Positions 54,280 through 63,331 of a stretch of DNA of 64,000 nucleotides are shown piece after piece. The translations under genes were made by a program, and so were the position numbers. The stretch is taken from the NCBI RefSeq assembly GCF_048320135.1, contig NZ_CP182947.1:3472001-3536000 (forward strand), in the 5' to 3' direction. The notes beneath the pieces are model-generated. The model ran no database searches. It was not told where the DNA came from and saw only the letters and a program-made list of their open reading frames with translations. Position 1 is the stretch's first letter. Every line of letters starts with the position of its first letter. The DNA comes from Ideonella_A sakaiensis_A (GTDB lineage: Bacteria; Pseudomonadota; Gammaproteobacteria; Burkholderiales; Burkholderiaceae_C).

Positions 54280-55182
54280 TCAGGTCGCCGCGGTCGCGGT
54301 CATCAGGATCCAGCCGTCCTCGGCATCGCTGACCCGCAGCGAAAGCCATGGCGCATAGGCGGCCTGCAGTTCCTCGGCCTGGCGTTCGAGGATGCCGGCC
54401 AGCACCAGCTGCCCGCCGGGCGCCAGGTGGCCGCTCAGCAACGGTGCCAGCAGCTTCAGCGGCGTGGCCAGGATATTCGCGAGGACCAGCGGATAGCGGC
54501 CGTCGGCCAGCTCGGGCAGGCCGGCACGCAGTTCGACACCGTTCGCCTGCGCATTGGCTTTTGTCGACTCGACGGCTTCCGGATCGATGTCGAGCGCATC
54601 GATGCTGCGCGCGCCGTGCAGCGCGGCGCCGATCGCGAGAATGCCCGACCCGCAACCGTAATCGAGCACGCGGTCCCAACCCGCCGCCGACCTGGCCGCA
54701 TGGGTCGCGATCCAGCGCAGGCACATCCGCGTCGTCGGGTGAGTGCCGGTGCCGAAGGCCAGGCCCGGGTCGAGCCGGATCACGCAAGTTGCCTGCGGCG
54801 GTGGCTCGTGCCAGCTCGGCACGATCCAGAAACTGGCGGTGATCTCGACCGGCGCAAACTGCGACTGTGTCAGCCGCACCCAGTCCTGCTCCGCGACCTC
54901 GGTGATGCTGCGCAACTCGACGCCTTCGGCCCAGTCCTGGGCGAGCAGCAGCGTGGTCGCGTCGGTCGCCGCGGCCTCGTCGTCGAACAAGGCCTTGACG
55001 GTCGACCGCTGCCAGCCGCCACGCGGCGGTGGCATGCCCGGCTCGCCGAACAGCGCCTGCTCGGCGGAGGTGTCGGCGTCAGCATCCTCGACCGAGACCG
55101 ACAGTGCAGACAACTCATCGATCAGCGCATCCGAAACGCTCTCGACGAGGCTTTCCGGCACCACCAGTTGCAGTTCGACCAC
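54280..55182 (-). CDS. prmA: Ribosomal protein L11 methyltransferase
   Basis: A protein of 300 residues. An N-terminal substrate-recognition domain, then a Rossmann-type SAM domain: LAFGTGTHPTTRMCL, VLDYGCGSGILAIGA and LVLANILATPLKLL, all characteristic of PrmA, which trimethylates L11. Starts 9 bp after the accC stop, so it is co-transcribed with accBC. Confidence 0.96.
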   Translation of the reverse strand: MVELQLVVPESLVESVSDALIDELSALSVSVEDADADTSAEQALFGEPGMPPPRGGWQRSTVKALFDDEAAATDATTLLLAQDWAEGVELRSITEVAEQDWVRLTQSQFAPVEITASFWIVPSWHEPPPQATCVIRLDPGLAFGTGTHPTTRMCLRWIATHAARSAAGWDRVLDYGCGSGILAIGAALHGARSIDALDIDPEAVESTKANAQANGVELRAGLPELADGRYPLVLANILATPLKLLAPLLSGHLAPGGQLVLAGILERQAEELQAAYAPWLSLRVSDAEDGWILMTATAAT

Positions 55183-55191
55183 GTTCGCCCT

Positions 55192-56541
55192 TCAGCGCTT
55201 GTGCGAGGCCATCCAGCCTTCGAGGTAGTGGATGTTCGTGCCACCCTCGATGAACTTGGCATCGACCATCAGTTCGCGGTGCAGCGGGATATTGGTCAGG
55301 ATGCCCTCGACGACGGTTTCCGATAATGCGATTCTCATCCGCGCCAGCGCCTGGTCGCGGGTATCGCCATGGACGATGATCTTGCCGATCATCGAATCGT
55401 AGTTCGACGGCACGACATAGTTTGCATAGGCGTGTGAATCGACGCGCACGCCCGGTCCGCCCGGTGCGTGCCAGGTGGTGATCCGGCCAGGTGACGGCGT
55501 AAATTTGAACGGGTCCTCGGCATTGATGCGGCATTCGATCGAATGGCCACGCATCTGGATCTGCCGCTGCGTGAATGGCAGCTTTTCGCCGGCGGCAACG
55601 CGGATCTGCATCTGCACGATGTCGATGCCGGACACCATCTCCGTCACCGGGTGCTCGACCTGCACCCGGGTATTCATCTCGATGAAATAGAACTCGCCGT
55701 TTTCGTACAGAAACTCGAAGGTGCCGGCGCCGCGGTAGCCGATCTTCTTGCAGGCGGTCGCACAGCGGTCGCCGATGCGCTCGATGATGCGGCGGGCGAT
55801 ACCTGGCGCCGGGGCTTCCTCGATGATCTTCTGATGCCGGCGCTGCATCGAGCAGTCGCGTTCGCCAAGCCAGACCGCATTCTTGTGCTGGTCGGCCATC
55901 ACCTGGATCTCGATGTGGCGCGGGTTCTCGAGGAATTTCTCCATGTAGACCTCGGGATTGGAGAAAGCCGCCCCGGCTTCGGCCCGCGTGGTCTGGATGG
56001 CATGGATCAGCGCCGCCTCGGTATGGACGACGCGCATGCCACGGCCGCCGCCGCCGCCGGCCGCCTTGATGATCACCGGATAGCCGATTGCGCGGGCCTG
56101 CCGGATGCATTCCTTGGTGTCTTCGGGCAGCGCGCCATCCGAACCCGGCACGCAAGGCACGCCGGTGCGGATCATCGTCTGCTTCGCGACCACCTTGTCG
56201 CCCATCATCCGTATCGATTCCGGCGTCGGCCCGATGAAGGTGAAACCGCTGCGCTCGACGCGTTCGGCGAAATCGGCGTTTTCGGACAGGAAGCCGTAGC
56301 CAGGGTGGATCGCTTCGGCGTCGGTGACTTCGGCGGTCGAGATGATCGCCGGCATGTTGAGATAGCTGGCGGCCGACGGCGGCGGTCCGATGCAGACGGC
56401 TTCGTCGGCGAGCTTCACATATTTGGCATCGCGGTCGGCCTCGGAATAGACGACAACCGACTTGATGCCCATCTCGCGACAGGCGCGCTGGATGCGAAGG
56501 GCGATCTCGCCCCGGTTTGCAATCAGTATCTTCTTGAACAT
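55192..56541 (-). CDS. accC: Acetyl-CoA carboxylase, biotin carboxylase subunit
   Basis: A protein of 449 residues. Biotin carboxylase N-terminus ([20 protein letters not shown]), ATP-grasp glycine loop ([14 protein letters not shown]), [18 protein letters not shown] and a C-terminal domain ending near TNIHYLEGW. Carboxylates the biotin on AccB with ATP and bicarbonate in fatty-acid synthesis. It follows accB by 66 bp. Confidence 0.98.
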   Translation of the reverse strand: MFKKILIANRGEIALRIQRACREMGIKSVVVYSEADRDAKYVKLADEAVCIGPPPSAASYLNMPAIISTAEVTDAEAIHPGYGFLSENADFAERVERSGFTFIGPTPESIRMMGDKVVAKQTMIRTGVPCVPGSDGALPEDTKECIRQARAIGYPVIIKAAGGGGGRGMRVVHTEAALIHAIQTTRAEAGAAFSNPEVYMEKFLENPRHIEIQVMADQHKNAVWLGERDCSMQRRHQKIIEEAPAPGIARRIIERIGDRCATACKKIGYRGAGTFEFLYENGEFYFIEMNTRVQVEHPVTEMVSGIDIVQMQIRVAAGEKLPFTQRQIQMRGHSIECRINAEDPFKFTPSPGRITTWHAPGGPGVRVDSHAYANYVVPSNYDSMIGKIIVHGDTRDQALARMRIALSETVVEGILTNIPLHRELMVDAKFIEGGTNIHYLEGWMASHKR

Positions 56542-56607
56542 AGGGGGCCTCGGCTCAATCGCCAGCGGCGAGGGCCATCGAAGGGGGCAGGAATGTGCGC
56601 ACGCCGC

Positions 56608-57066
56608 TCATTCGATGTGGAACAACGGCTGGCCGAATTCGACCGGTTGGCCGTTTTCGCACAGGATGCGGGTGACCGTGCCCGACTTGTCGGCCTCGAT
56701 CTCGTTCATGATCTTCATCGCCTCGATGATGCAGATCGGCTCGCCTTCCTTGACCGTAGCGCCGACTTCGACGATCGGCTTGCCGCCCGGGCTCGACGAG
56801 CGGTAGAAGGTGCCGACCATCGGCGACTTGACCGCGTGAACGGTGACTTCAGGTTGCTCCGGCGTTGCCGGCGTCGGCGCGGCCTGCGGCATCGGTGCCG
56901 GCACCGGCGCCACGGTGACCGGCGCCGCCGCGGCTGTCGGCGCGACCGCTGCAGCGGGCTCCGACTTGACGATGCGGACCTTGCCGTCGGCTTCGGTGAT
57001 CTCGAGTTCTGAGATATTGGAATCCGACACCAGATCGATCAGTGTCTTCAGCTTGCGAAGGTCCAT
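56608..57066 (-). CDS. accB: Biotin carboxyl carrier protein
   Basis: A protein of 152 residues from the ATG at 57066 ([13 protein letters not shown]), the standard AccB start; the frame upstream to 57138 is not needed. An Ala/Pro linker leads to the biotinyl domain with the acceptor lysine in [12 protein letters not shown]. First gene of accB-accC-prmA; the promoter is presumably in the 305-bp gap upstream. Confidence 0.97.
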   Translation of the reverse strand: MDLRKLKTLIDLVSDSNISELEITEADGKVRIVKSEPAAAVAPTAAAAPVTVAPVPAPMPQAAPTPATPEQPEVTVHAVKSPMVGTFYRSSSPGGKPIVEVGATVKEGEPICIIEAMKIMNEIEADKSGTVTRILCENGQPVEFGQPLFHIE

Positions 57067-57371
57067 CAGGAGATCTCCAGCAGGGGTAAGGGTGGTTGGA
57101 AGCGATCGATCGGCACAGCTGCCGCCGCAAGACTGCATCTTGCGGTCAATTGTCGAGATCCTGCGTCGTCTTGTCGCGATTCATCATGTCCTTGATCATG
57201 CTGCAGGCACATCGAGAGATCGATGACGCGCTGCAGATAGACATCGGCCTGGCTTTATCCGATCGCGCAAAAGCCGCAACAGCGCGAGCGACCGATTGCA
57301 AAGGAGCGAAGTTTATGCGCTTTGCGCGCAGTTGCCAGCAATTCCGTGCACACACACGCTTGACAAGCGGG
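57067..57371. other. Non-coding gap upstream of accB; no aroQ
   Basis: 305 bp between tlpA-like and accB with no credible gene. In many relatives aroQ (3-dehydroquinate dehydratase) lies here; it is absent. The accB promoter must be in this gap, but no clear -35/-10 pair stands out. Confidence 0.6.
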
Positions 57372-57923
57372 TCAGGAAATGCGGCGGCGCCAATCGGCCA
57401 GCATGGCCTCGTCGACCGCGCCGAGGTGGCGATCGGCAACCGCACCGGAGCGGTCGAATACGACGCTGTACGGCAGCAGTCCACCGCCATTGCCGAACGC
57501 GCGCGTCAGCGCCAGCCCTTCGGCGCCGGCGAGCGCGATCGGAAAACCGACCGGCACGCGTTGCAGAAATTCGCGTACCGGCGCTGCCTGGTCGATTGCC
57601 AACCCGAGCACCTGCCAGCCGGACTCCCGCGCAAAGGTGTCGAGCAACGGCATTTCCTTGATGCAGGGCGCGCACCAGGTGGCCCAGAAATTGAGCAGCA
57701 GCGGTTGGCCGCGCAGCGACGCGGTCTCCAGCCGGTTCTGGTCGGGTTGCTCGAACGACAGCCGCCAGAACGCCTCGGCGGCAGCGGCAACGCCCGCTTC
57801 GTCGGCCGAGTCGCGTTGCCGCCACAGCGCGAGGCCCGCGCCGGCGGCGCCGGCGATTGCCGCGACGCCGATGCCGAGCCAGCGGCGCCGGGCTTGGCGC
57901 TGGCCGTCGTCTGAGGCCATCAA
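57372..57923 (-). CDS. TlpA/ResA-type thiol-disulfide oxidoreductase
   Basis: A protein of 183 residues. An N-terminal Arg-rich start and one hydrophobic segment (WLGIGVAAIAGAAGAGLALW) anchor it in or direct it through the membrane. Thioredoxin fold with LLLNFWATWCAPCIKEMPLL and a cis-Pro region (GLLPYSVVFDRSG). Likely a periplasmic reductant for cytochrome c or other exported thiols. The start overlaps the upstream stop by 4 bp. Confidence 0.9.
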   Translation of the reverse strand: MMASDDGQRQARRRWLGIGVAAIAGAAGAGLALWRQRDSADEAGVAAAAEAFWRLSFEQPDQNRLETASLRGQPLLLNFWATWCAPCIKEMPLLDTFARESGWQVLGLAIDQAAPVREFLQRVPVGFPIALAGAEGLALTRAFGNGGGLLPYSVVFDRSGAVADRHLGAVDEAMLADWRRRIS

Positions 57924-58519
57924 GACTCGCCCTCGAGCAGGCCGCGCAACGCGGCGATGCCGCCGCGCGGACTGCGCCCCTGGCCATCGGCCTTCAGCGC
58001 GCCGCGCATGTCATCGTGATCGAGGATGCTCAGATGCACCGTGACGGTGTCGCCGAGCGACGGGCATTTGGCTGGGATGCTCAAGACGTCGATCTTCTCG
58101 TTGCGCGGCCCGTTCATAGCGCCGACGTGGTAGTTGACGCCGCGGTCGATCAGCGCCAGCTCGGCCGATTTGGCGTCGTCGCAAAACAGCTGCAGATGGA
58201 TATCGCTGAGTCGCGTTGCGGTGCCGCGCCAGACCGCGCCGGTCAGGTGCGGGCGAAATTCCGCCAGCCGCTCCATCCACGTCAGCGCCAGCTCGCGCAG
58301 CGCCCGCAGCTCCTGGGGCTGGCTGTCGGCGCAGAACAGTTCGATGTACGAGCGGACCTCTTCCTCGAGTTCGTCGTTGCTCGGCAGATCGAGCTTGCGG
58401 CCGTCGCCCGCACCGAGGTCGCGCGCCGCGCGCCGTTTCGCCTGGCCATATTCCAGACCTTCTTCGACCACCAGTCGTGCGGCGGCGGCGGCGATCTCCG
58501 CGGACAGTCGTGAAGTCAT
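57920..58519 (-). CDS. Conserved protein of unknown function
   Basis: A protein of 199 residues, acidic, with AARLVVEEGLEYGQAKRRAA at the N-terminus, and VNYHVGAMNGPRNEKIDVLS and VTVHLSILDHDDMRGALK in the C-terminal half. It looks like a cytosolic family I remember beside tlpA and accB in Betaproteobacteria, with no assigned function. No membrane segment or known catalytic motif. Its stop and the tlpA-like start overlap by 4 bp. Confidence 0.7.
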   Translation of the reverse strand: MTSRLSAEIAAAAARLVVEEGLEYGQAKRRAARDLGAGDGRKLDLPSNDELEEEVRSYIELFCADSQPQELRALRELALTWMERLAEFRPHLTGAVWRGTATRLSDIHLQLFCDDAKSAELALIDRGVNYHVGAMNGPRNEKIDVLSIPAKCPSLGDTVTVHLSILDHDDMRGALKADGQGRSPRGGIAALRGLLEGES

Positions 58520-58569
58520 CGATCAATTGTAGGCAGCTGCCCGGGCCGCAACCGCCGCGGCAACCGCGC

Positions 58570-59370
58570 TCACGGCAGCTCGACCGCACCCATCCGGGCG
58601 GCGATCGTCGACGCGCGCGCATTCATATATGGCGAGTTCACGCGCTTCTCGAAGCGCTTCGGCGCCGGCAGCATCACCGCCAGCCGCGCCGCCTGCAATC
58701 CGCCGAGCTGTGCCGCGGGCACCCGGAAATAGTGCTGCGCGGCAGCTTCGGCGCCGAACAGACCTTCGCCCCATTCGACGTTGTTCAGGTAGATCTCGAG
58801 GATGCGGCGCTTGCCGAGAACCGATTCGAGCATGAAGGTGATCGCGAACTCCTGGCCCTTGCGGACGAAGCTGCGCTCCGGGCTCAGAAACAGGTTTTTT
58901 GCCAGCTGCTGGGTGATCGTCGATCCACCGACGACCTTTGGCGCCACCTTGCGGGGCGCGGTGGCCGGTGCTGCAGCGGACTTGGCGTTCGCCGCCTGCC
59001 GCTCGAGCCGCTCGTTTTGCCTGTCGGCGCGGGCCTGTGCAAGCTGGTTGCGTTCCCAGGCTTTTTCAAGCGCATCCCACTCGACGCCACTGTGTTCGAC
59101 AAAACCGGCATCTTCGCTCGCGATGACCGCGCGTTTCAGCTGGTTCGAGATCCGCTCGCTGGCGACCCACTGCTGGCGCCATGGCAGGCGCTGCGTCTGC
59201 ACCAGCAGCCGCCAGGCCTCCGAACGTTGGAAGGTCGTCGACTGCGGGTCGACCACCGTCATCAATGCGATGCGGCACAGAAAATAGAGTTGCAGCCCGA
59301 CCGCCGCAATCAGAAGCAGCACGACGAGCCGCCCGAACGCCGCCATCGCCGGGGAGCGCGACTTGCTCAC
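58570..59370 (-). CDS. mtgA: Monofunctional biosynthetic peptidoglycan transglycosylase
   Basis: A protein of 266 residues. An N-terminal membrane anchor (LVVLLLIAAVGLQLYFL), then the GT51 motifs VIASEDAGFVEHSGVEW (catalytic Glu), GGSTITQQLAKNLFLS, RKGQEFAITFMLE and KRRILEIYLNNVEWGEG. Between the first two motifs is an Ala/Arg/Gln-rich insert of about 35 residues (around ERNQLAQARADRQNERLERQ), longer than usual. Polymerises glycan strands from lipid II. It overlaps the aroE stop by 4 bp. Confidence 0.95.
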   Translation of the reverse strand: MSKSRSPAMAAFGRLVVLLLIAAVGLQLYFLCRIALMTVVDPQSTTFQRSEAWRLLVQTQRLPWRQQWVASERISNQLKRAVIASEDAGFVEHSGVEWDALEKAWERNQLAQARADRQNERLERQAANAKSAAAPATAPRKVAPKVVGGSTITQQLAKNLFLSPERSFVRKGQEFAITFMLESVLGKRRILEIYLNNVEWGEGLFGAEAAAQHYFRVPAAQLGGLQAARLAVMLPAPKRFEKRVNSPYMNARASTIAARMGAVELP

Positions 59371-60257
59371 GCCGTTGCCGACTGCAGCCGCCGGCGCAAC
59401 AGCTGCAGCACCTCGGCGGTGGCCGGGCGCACGCCGCGCCAGACCGTGAACGCCTCGGCCGCCTGCTCGACCAGCATGCCCAGCCCGTCACGGCCGACCG
59501 CGTCGTGTTCCGCGGCCCATTGCAGGAAACCCTGGGCCGGCGCGCCGTACATCATGTCGAACGCAAGGCCGCGCGGGCGCAACACTGCCGCCGGCAGCGG
59601 CACGGCCGCCTGCTGCAGGCTGCTGGTCGTCGCATTGATCACGACATCGAAACCACTGCCGGCGTCGTCGAGACCGGCGGCCTGCAGTTCGACCTCGTGG
59701 GCCAGCGCGAGCGGCTGATGCCGCTGCGCCAGCTGCTGCGCATTGGCGGGCGTGCGGTTGACGATGCGCAGCAGGCTCGGTCCGGCCTGCAGCAGTGCGC
59801 CGAGCGCGCCGGCGGCGCCGCCGCCGGCGCCGAGCAGCAACACCCGCCGGCCGCGCATTTCGACACCGGCATTCGCTTCGATGTCGCGCACCAGGCCGAC
59901 CCCGTCGGTATTGTCGGCATACCAGCCATCGGGGTCGAAACGCAGCGTATTGGCCGCCAGCGCCAGCGCCGCCCGGTCGCTGCGCCGCGTTGCCAGATCA
60001 TTGGCCTGGAACTTGAACGGCACGGTGACGTTGCAGCCGCGCGCCGGCCCGTTCAAGCCATCGGCGCTGGCCGTCGACGCCGCGAAGCCGCGCAGCGTCG
60101 CGGCAAAATCGTCGAGCGGACAGAACAGGCGGTCGTAGTGCAGCCGCTGCCCGGTTGCCTGCGCAAAAGTGGCGTGGATGAACGGCGACTGGCTGTGGGC
60201 GACAGGATTGCCGGCAACCGCATAGCGGTCGGTGGGGCCCTCGGTGGTGGACATCAT
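59367..60257 (-). CDS. aroE: Shikimate dehydrogenase (NADP+)
   Basis: A protein of 296 residues (295 if the second Met is used). Substrate motif VAGNPVAHSQSPFIHATFA, catalytic Lys in NVTVPFKFQA, NTDGVGLVRDI and the nucleotide loop LLLGAGGAAGALGALL-type sequence (here with an extra Gly). Reduces 3-dehydroshikimate to shikimate. The start overlaps the tonB-like stop by 4 bp. Confidence 0.96.
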   Translation of the reverse strand: MMSTTEGPTDRYAVAGNPVAHSQSPFIHATFAQATGQRLHYDRLFCPLDDFAATLRGFAASTASADGLNGPARGCNVTVPFKFQANDLATRRSDRAALALAANTLRFDPDGWYADNTDGVGLVRDIEANAGVEMRGRRVLLLGAGGGAAGALGALLQAGPSLLRIVNRTPANAQQLAQRHQPLALAHEVELQAAGLDDAGSGFDVVINATTSSLQQAAVPLPAAVLRPRGLAFDMMYGAPAQGFLQWAAEHDAVGRDGLGMLVEQAAEAFTVWRGVRPATAEVLQLLRRRLQSATA

Positions 60258-61114
60258 GGCTTCGCGCTGAGAGTCGTCTGCAGGGATTCGTCGCGGGTGA
60301 ATCGGAAACGGGAAGTGATCACCAGTTCATCGGCCTTGCGTCGCATCTCGGCGGTAAATTCGCCGAGAGGGGCTGCCGCATTGACGATCGCCACCGCATA
60401 ACGGTCGAGGATCGGCGACCCCGACGAGCGAACGACCGCGGTATCGACGACCTGACCACGCGCATTGACGGTGACGTTCATCGTCAGGTCGCCGTACAGC
60501 TTTTTGCCGTCGTGGACCGGGAAATTGCGGGTTCCGCGGTCCTCGATCTTGCGCCGCAGGTGATCGTAATACTGGGCGTAGACCGCTTCGCGGGTCGCCG
60601 GGCTGACATAGCGCCGGCGCGGGCTGGCATTGTCTTCCTGGATGCGGCGTTCGATTTCGGCCAGCAATTCGAGCAACTGGCGGCGCCTCTCCTGTTCCGC
60701 GGCATCCTGCGGCTTGCCCTGGTCGCGTTGCGGATCGGGCAGCGGCATCTGCGCCAGTTCGCGCTTGACCACCGCCAGCAGTTGCTCCTGGGCTTGCTGC
60801 AACTGCTCGATCCTGCGTTGCGTATCTTCGTCGGAGTCACCGAACTCGACCAGCGTGGAGGCCGGCAGCGGCGAGCTGCTGCGGCCGCTGGCGGCATTGC
60901 CGCCACCATCCAGATTGGCCTGCGCAATCGCCTGGGCGACCGTTGGCGGCAGTGCCGAACGCGAATTGACGAGGATGACCTCGAGCGGCGAATCGTCGAA
61001 CGCGCGCTGCACCGACACCGGGTCGACAAAACGCACGCCGACCACCGCCGCGTGCATGGCGACCGACACCAGCAGGGCGGCCTGCAGCGTCGTCGGCTTC
61101 TTCCAGTTGATCAC
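60254..61114 (-). CDS. TonB-like energy-transducer protein
   Basis: A protein of 286 residues. A short cytoplasmic start, one membrane segment (LQAALLVSVAMHAAVVGV), a Gln/Glu-rich coiled region (~95-165) and a TonB-type C-terminal domain (YGDLTMNVTVNARGQVVDTA, ILDRYAVAIVNAAAPLG). No ExbB or ExbD gene is adjacent, so it could be an orphan TonB or a TolA-like envelope linker. Located between RNB and aroE in the minus-strand run. Confidence 0.85.
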   Translation of the reverse strand: MINWKKPTTLQAALLVSVAMHAAVVGVRFVDPVSVQRAFDDSPLEVILVNSRSALPPTVAQAIAQANLDGGGNAASGRSSSPLPASTLVEFGDSDEDTQRRIEQLQQAQEQLLAVVKRELAQMPLPDPQRDQGKPQDAAEQERRRQLLELLAEIERRIQEDNASPRRRYVSPATREAVYAQYYDHLRRKIEDRGTRNFPVHDGKKLYGDLTMNVTVNARGQVVDTAVVRSSGSPILDRYAVAIVNAAAPLGEFTAEMRRKADELVITSRFRFTRDESLQTTLSAKP

Positions 61115-61141
61115 GATCCTTCCGCCCGACCGCGGCAGCCG

Positions 61142-63220
61142 TCAACGCGCAGGCGCCGGCGCATCGTCGCTGCGCGTTGCCTGCCCATCGCCATCGTCCT
61201 GCACGTCGATCGCCAGCGCCAGCGGTTCGACCGCCGGGCTTGCACCTTCGCCGTCGGCGCCGCCCTCGTCGGCATCGTCGTTCGCCAGCTCTGGCGCGAG
61301 CGTGGCTGCCGCATCGTCGATGCGCGAAACGACCTGCGCATGCAGATCGAGCGTCAGCAGATCGTGGCTGGCCACCCGCACCTTGACCAATGCGCCGCGC
61401 GGCAGGCTTTCGGCACCGAGCGCACGGAATACCAGCGGCAGCCGCTCGGCGCGAACCAGCCCGTCCTTCATCACCGCGGCGTCGAATTCCTCGATGCCGT
61501 TCTGCGCCAGATATTTCAGCGTCCAGTAACGCTCGATCGCGGCCTGGAAGCCGTTGTAGGCCACGTAGGCGGCGTCGAAGGCCGAAATGATCGAGAACAG
61601 GCCCGCATCACGCGGCTTGAACGGTGCGGCCAGCGCCGCGGTCATGCCGTGACGCGCGCAGGCGATGATCTGCCACTGGTTGACGAGGTCGACATAGCGG
61701 CGCAGCGGCGAGGTGGCCCAGGTGTATTGGCTCACGCCCATGCCGGCATGCGGCGCCGGCTTGATGCCCATGCGCACCTTGATGCCCGGTGCCAGGCTGG
61801 CCTGGCTGCGGTAGATGCCGGGCACGCCGCAGTCGGCGAGCCAGCGCCCCCAGGTGCTGTTGGCGAGGATCATCGCCTCGGCGACGATCAGGTCGAGCGG
61901 CGAGCCCCGCTGGCGCTGGCTGATCACGACCGTTTCGTCACCGGCCGGCTCGCTGCCCTGCTTGCCTTCGAGGCGGAAGTTGTAGTCGGGCCGGTTGAAG
62001 GTTTCCGGTTTGCCGCGGATCACCTCGCGCGCCGCCTTCAGATGGCGGGCCAGCCGGAAGACGAACGCCAGCTCGTCGGCAAACGCATAGTCGGCAGCCG
62101 CATCACCGCACAGGCTGGCCTCGGTGATCACCGCATCGAGCTGGTCGTGGCGCAGGTTGGCGGCAATCCGGACCCGTTCGAGACGGGTCTCGCTGGCGCG
62201 GATCTCCAGCGTCTGCTCATCGATCGTCACGTACAGCGATACCGCCGGGCATTCGCGGCCGGCGAGCAGCGTATAGGCCTGCACGACATCGTCGGGCAGC
62301 ATCGTCAGCTTGTGCCCCGGCATATACACCGTCGACAGCCGGTCGCGGGCAATCCGGTCGAGCGGCGAATCGGGCTGGAAGGCAAGGCCGGGCGCGGCGA
62401 TGTGGATGCCACAGACCACCGTGCCGCTGCCCAGGCCGCGTACCGACAGCGCATCGTCGATCTCGGTGGTCGCCGAATCGTCGATCGAGAAGGCGTCGAC
62501 CTCGGCCAGCGGCAACTCCTCCCTGATCTCCGGCGGCGTCGCGTCGGGAAAGCCCGTTCCCTGGGGAAAGTTCTCGAACAGGAAACGTTTCCAGTGGAAC
62601 TGGTAAGGCGAATCGATCGCGCCGGCGGAGGTCAGCAGGTCGAGCGGCGCGCGGTGCGACAGCTTCGATGCAGCGACCACTGCCTTGTATTCGGCGGCGT
62701 TCTTGTCCGGTCGGAACAGGATCTTGTAGAGCTGCTCGCGAATCGGGTCAGGGCAGACGCCCGCGGCCAGCTCCGCCGCCCAGGCATCGATTTGTGCGGC
62801 AAGCTGCTTCTTGCGCTCGATGCCGAGCAGTGCCGCCTTGACGGTTTCCTCGGGCGCCTTCTTGAACAAACCCTTGCCGAGGCGGCGGAAATAGTGCGGC
62901 GCCTCGAACAGCTTGAACAACATCGCCGCCTGGGTGGCGGTATCGGCGTTGTCGCTGAAATAGTCGCGCGCCAGTTCGGAGAAGCTGAAATCCTCGTCCG
63001 GCGCAAATTCCCAGGCCAGATCGAGCTCGATTTCTGCCGATTTCTGCTGTGCCTCGGCGACCAGCTCGGCAGGCTGCGGCTGCTCGAACTTGAGCAGCAT
63101 GTTGGCCGCCTTCACCTTGACCCGCTTGCCGGAGTCGAGTTCGACCTGGGCCGAGGTGTCGGCCTCGGACAATACCCGCCCGGCGAGAAATTTGCCGCCG
63201 TCTTCAAACAATGCATACAT
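61142..63220 (-). CDS. RNB-domain (RNase II/R-like) exoribonuclease
   Basis: A protein of 692 residues. An N-terminal region of ~240 residues unlike the cold-shock domains of RNase II/R, then the RNB domain with FSIDDSATTEIDDALS (acidic cluster, Glu where classical enzymes have Asp) and SPLRRYVDLVNQW near the end. A Glu/Asp-rich tail (NDDADEGGADGEG) closes the protein. It is the RNB variant seen beside tonB-aroE-mtgA in Betaproteobacteria. Likely a 3'-5' exonuclease; substrate unknown. Confidence 0.88.
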   Translation of the reverse strand: MYALFEDGGKFLAGRVLSEADTSAQVELDSGKRVKVKAANMLLKFEQPQPAELVAEAQQKSAEIELDLAWEFAPDEDFSFSELARDYFSDNADTATQAAMLFKLFEAPHYFRRLGKGLFKKAPEETVKAALLGIERKKQLAAQIDAWAAELAAGVCPDPIREQLYKILFRPDKNAAEYKAVVAASKLSHRAPLDLLTSAGAIDSPYQFHWKRFLFENFPQGTGFPDATPPEIREELPLAEVDAFSIDDSATTEIDDALSVRGLGSGTVVCGIHIAAPGLAFQPDSPLDRIARDRLSTVYMPGHKLTMLPDDVVQAYTLLAGRECPAVSLYVTIDEQTLEIRASETRLERVRIAANLRHDQLDAVITEASLCGDAAADYAFADELAFVFRLARHLKAAREVIRGKPETFNRPDYNFRLEGKQGSEPAGDETVVISQRQRGSPLDLIVAEAMILANSTWGRWLADCGVPGIYRSQASLAPGIKVRMGIKPAPHAGMGVSQYTWATSPLRRYVDLVNQWQIIACARHGMTAALAAPFKPRDAGLFSIISAFDAAYVAYNGFQAAIERYWTLKYLAQNGIEEFDAAVMKDGLVRAERLPLVFRALGAESLPRGALVKVRVASHDLLTLDLHAQVVSRIDDAAATLAPELANDDADEGGADGEGASPAVEPLALAIDVQDDGDGQATRSDDAPAPAR

Positions 63221-63331
63221 GACGGGATTGTCGCCGCTCCGCCGGTCTGCATCGACCCGGCCGCGGCGCGCCCGGCGGCGGCTGCGGGCGCGGACGGGCG
63301 GCGCGGTGCAGGCGCCCGCGCCGCAGCGCGA

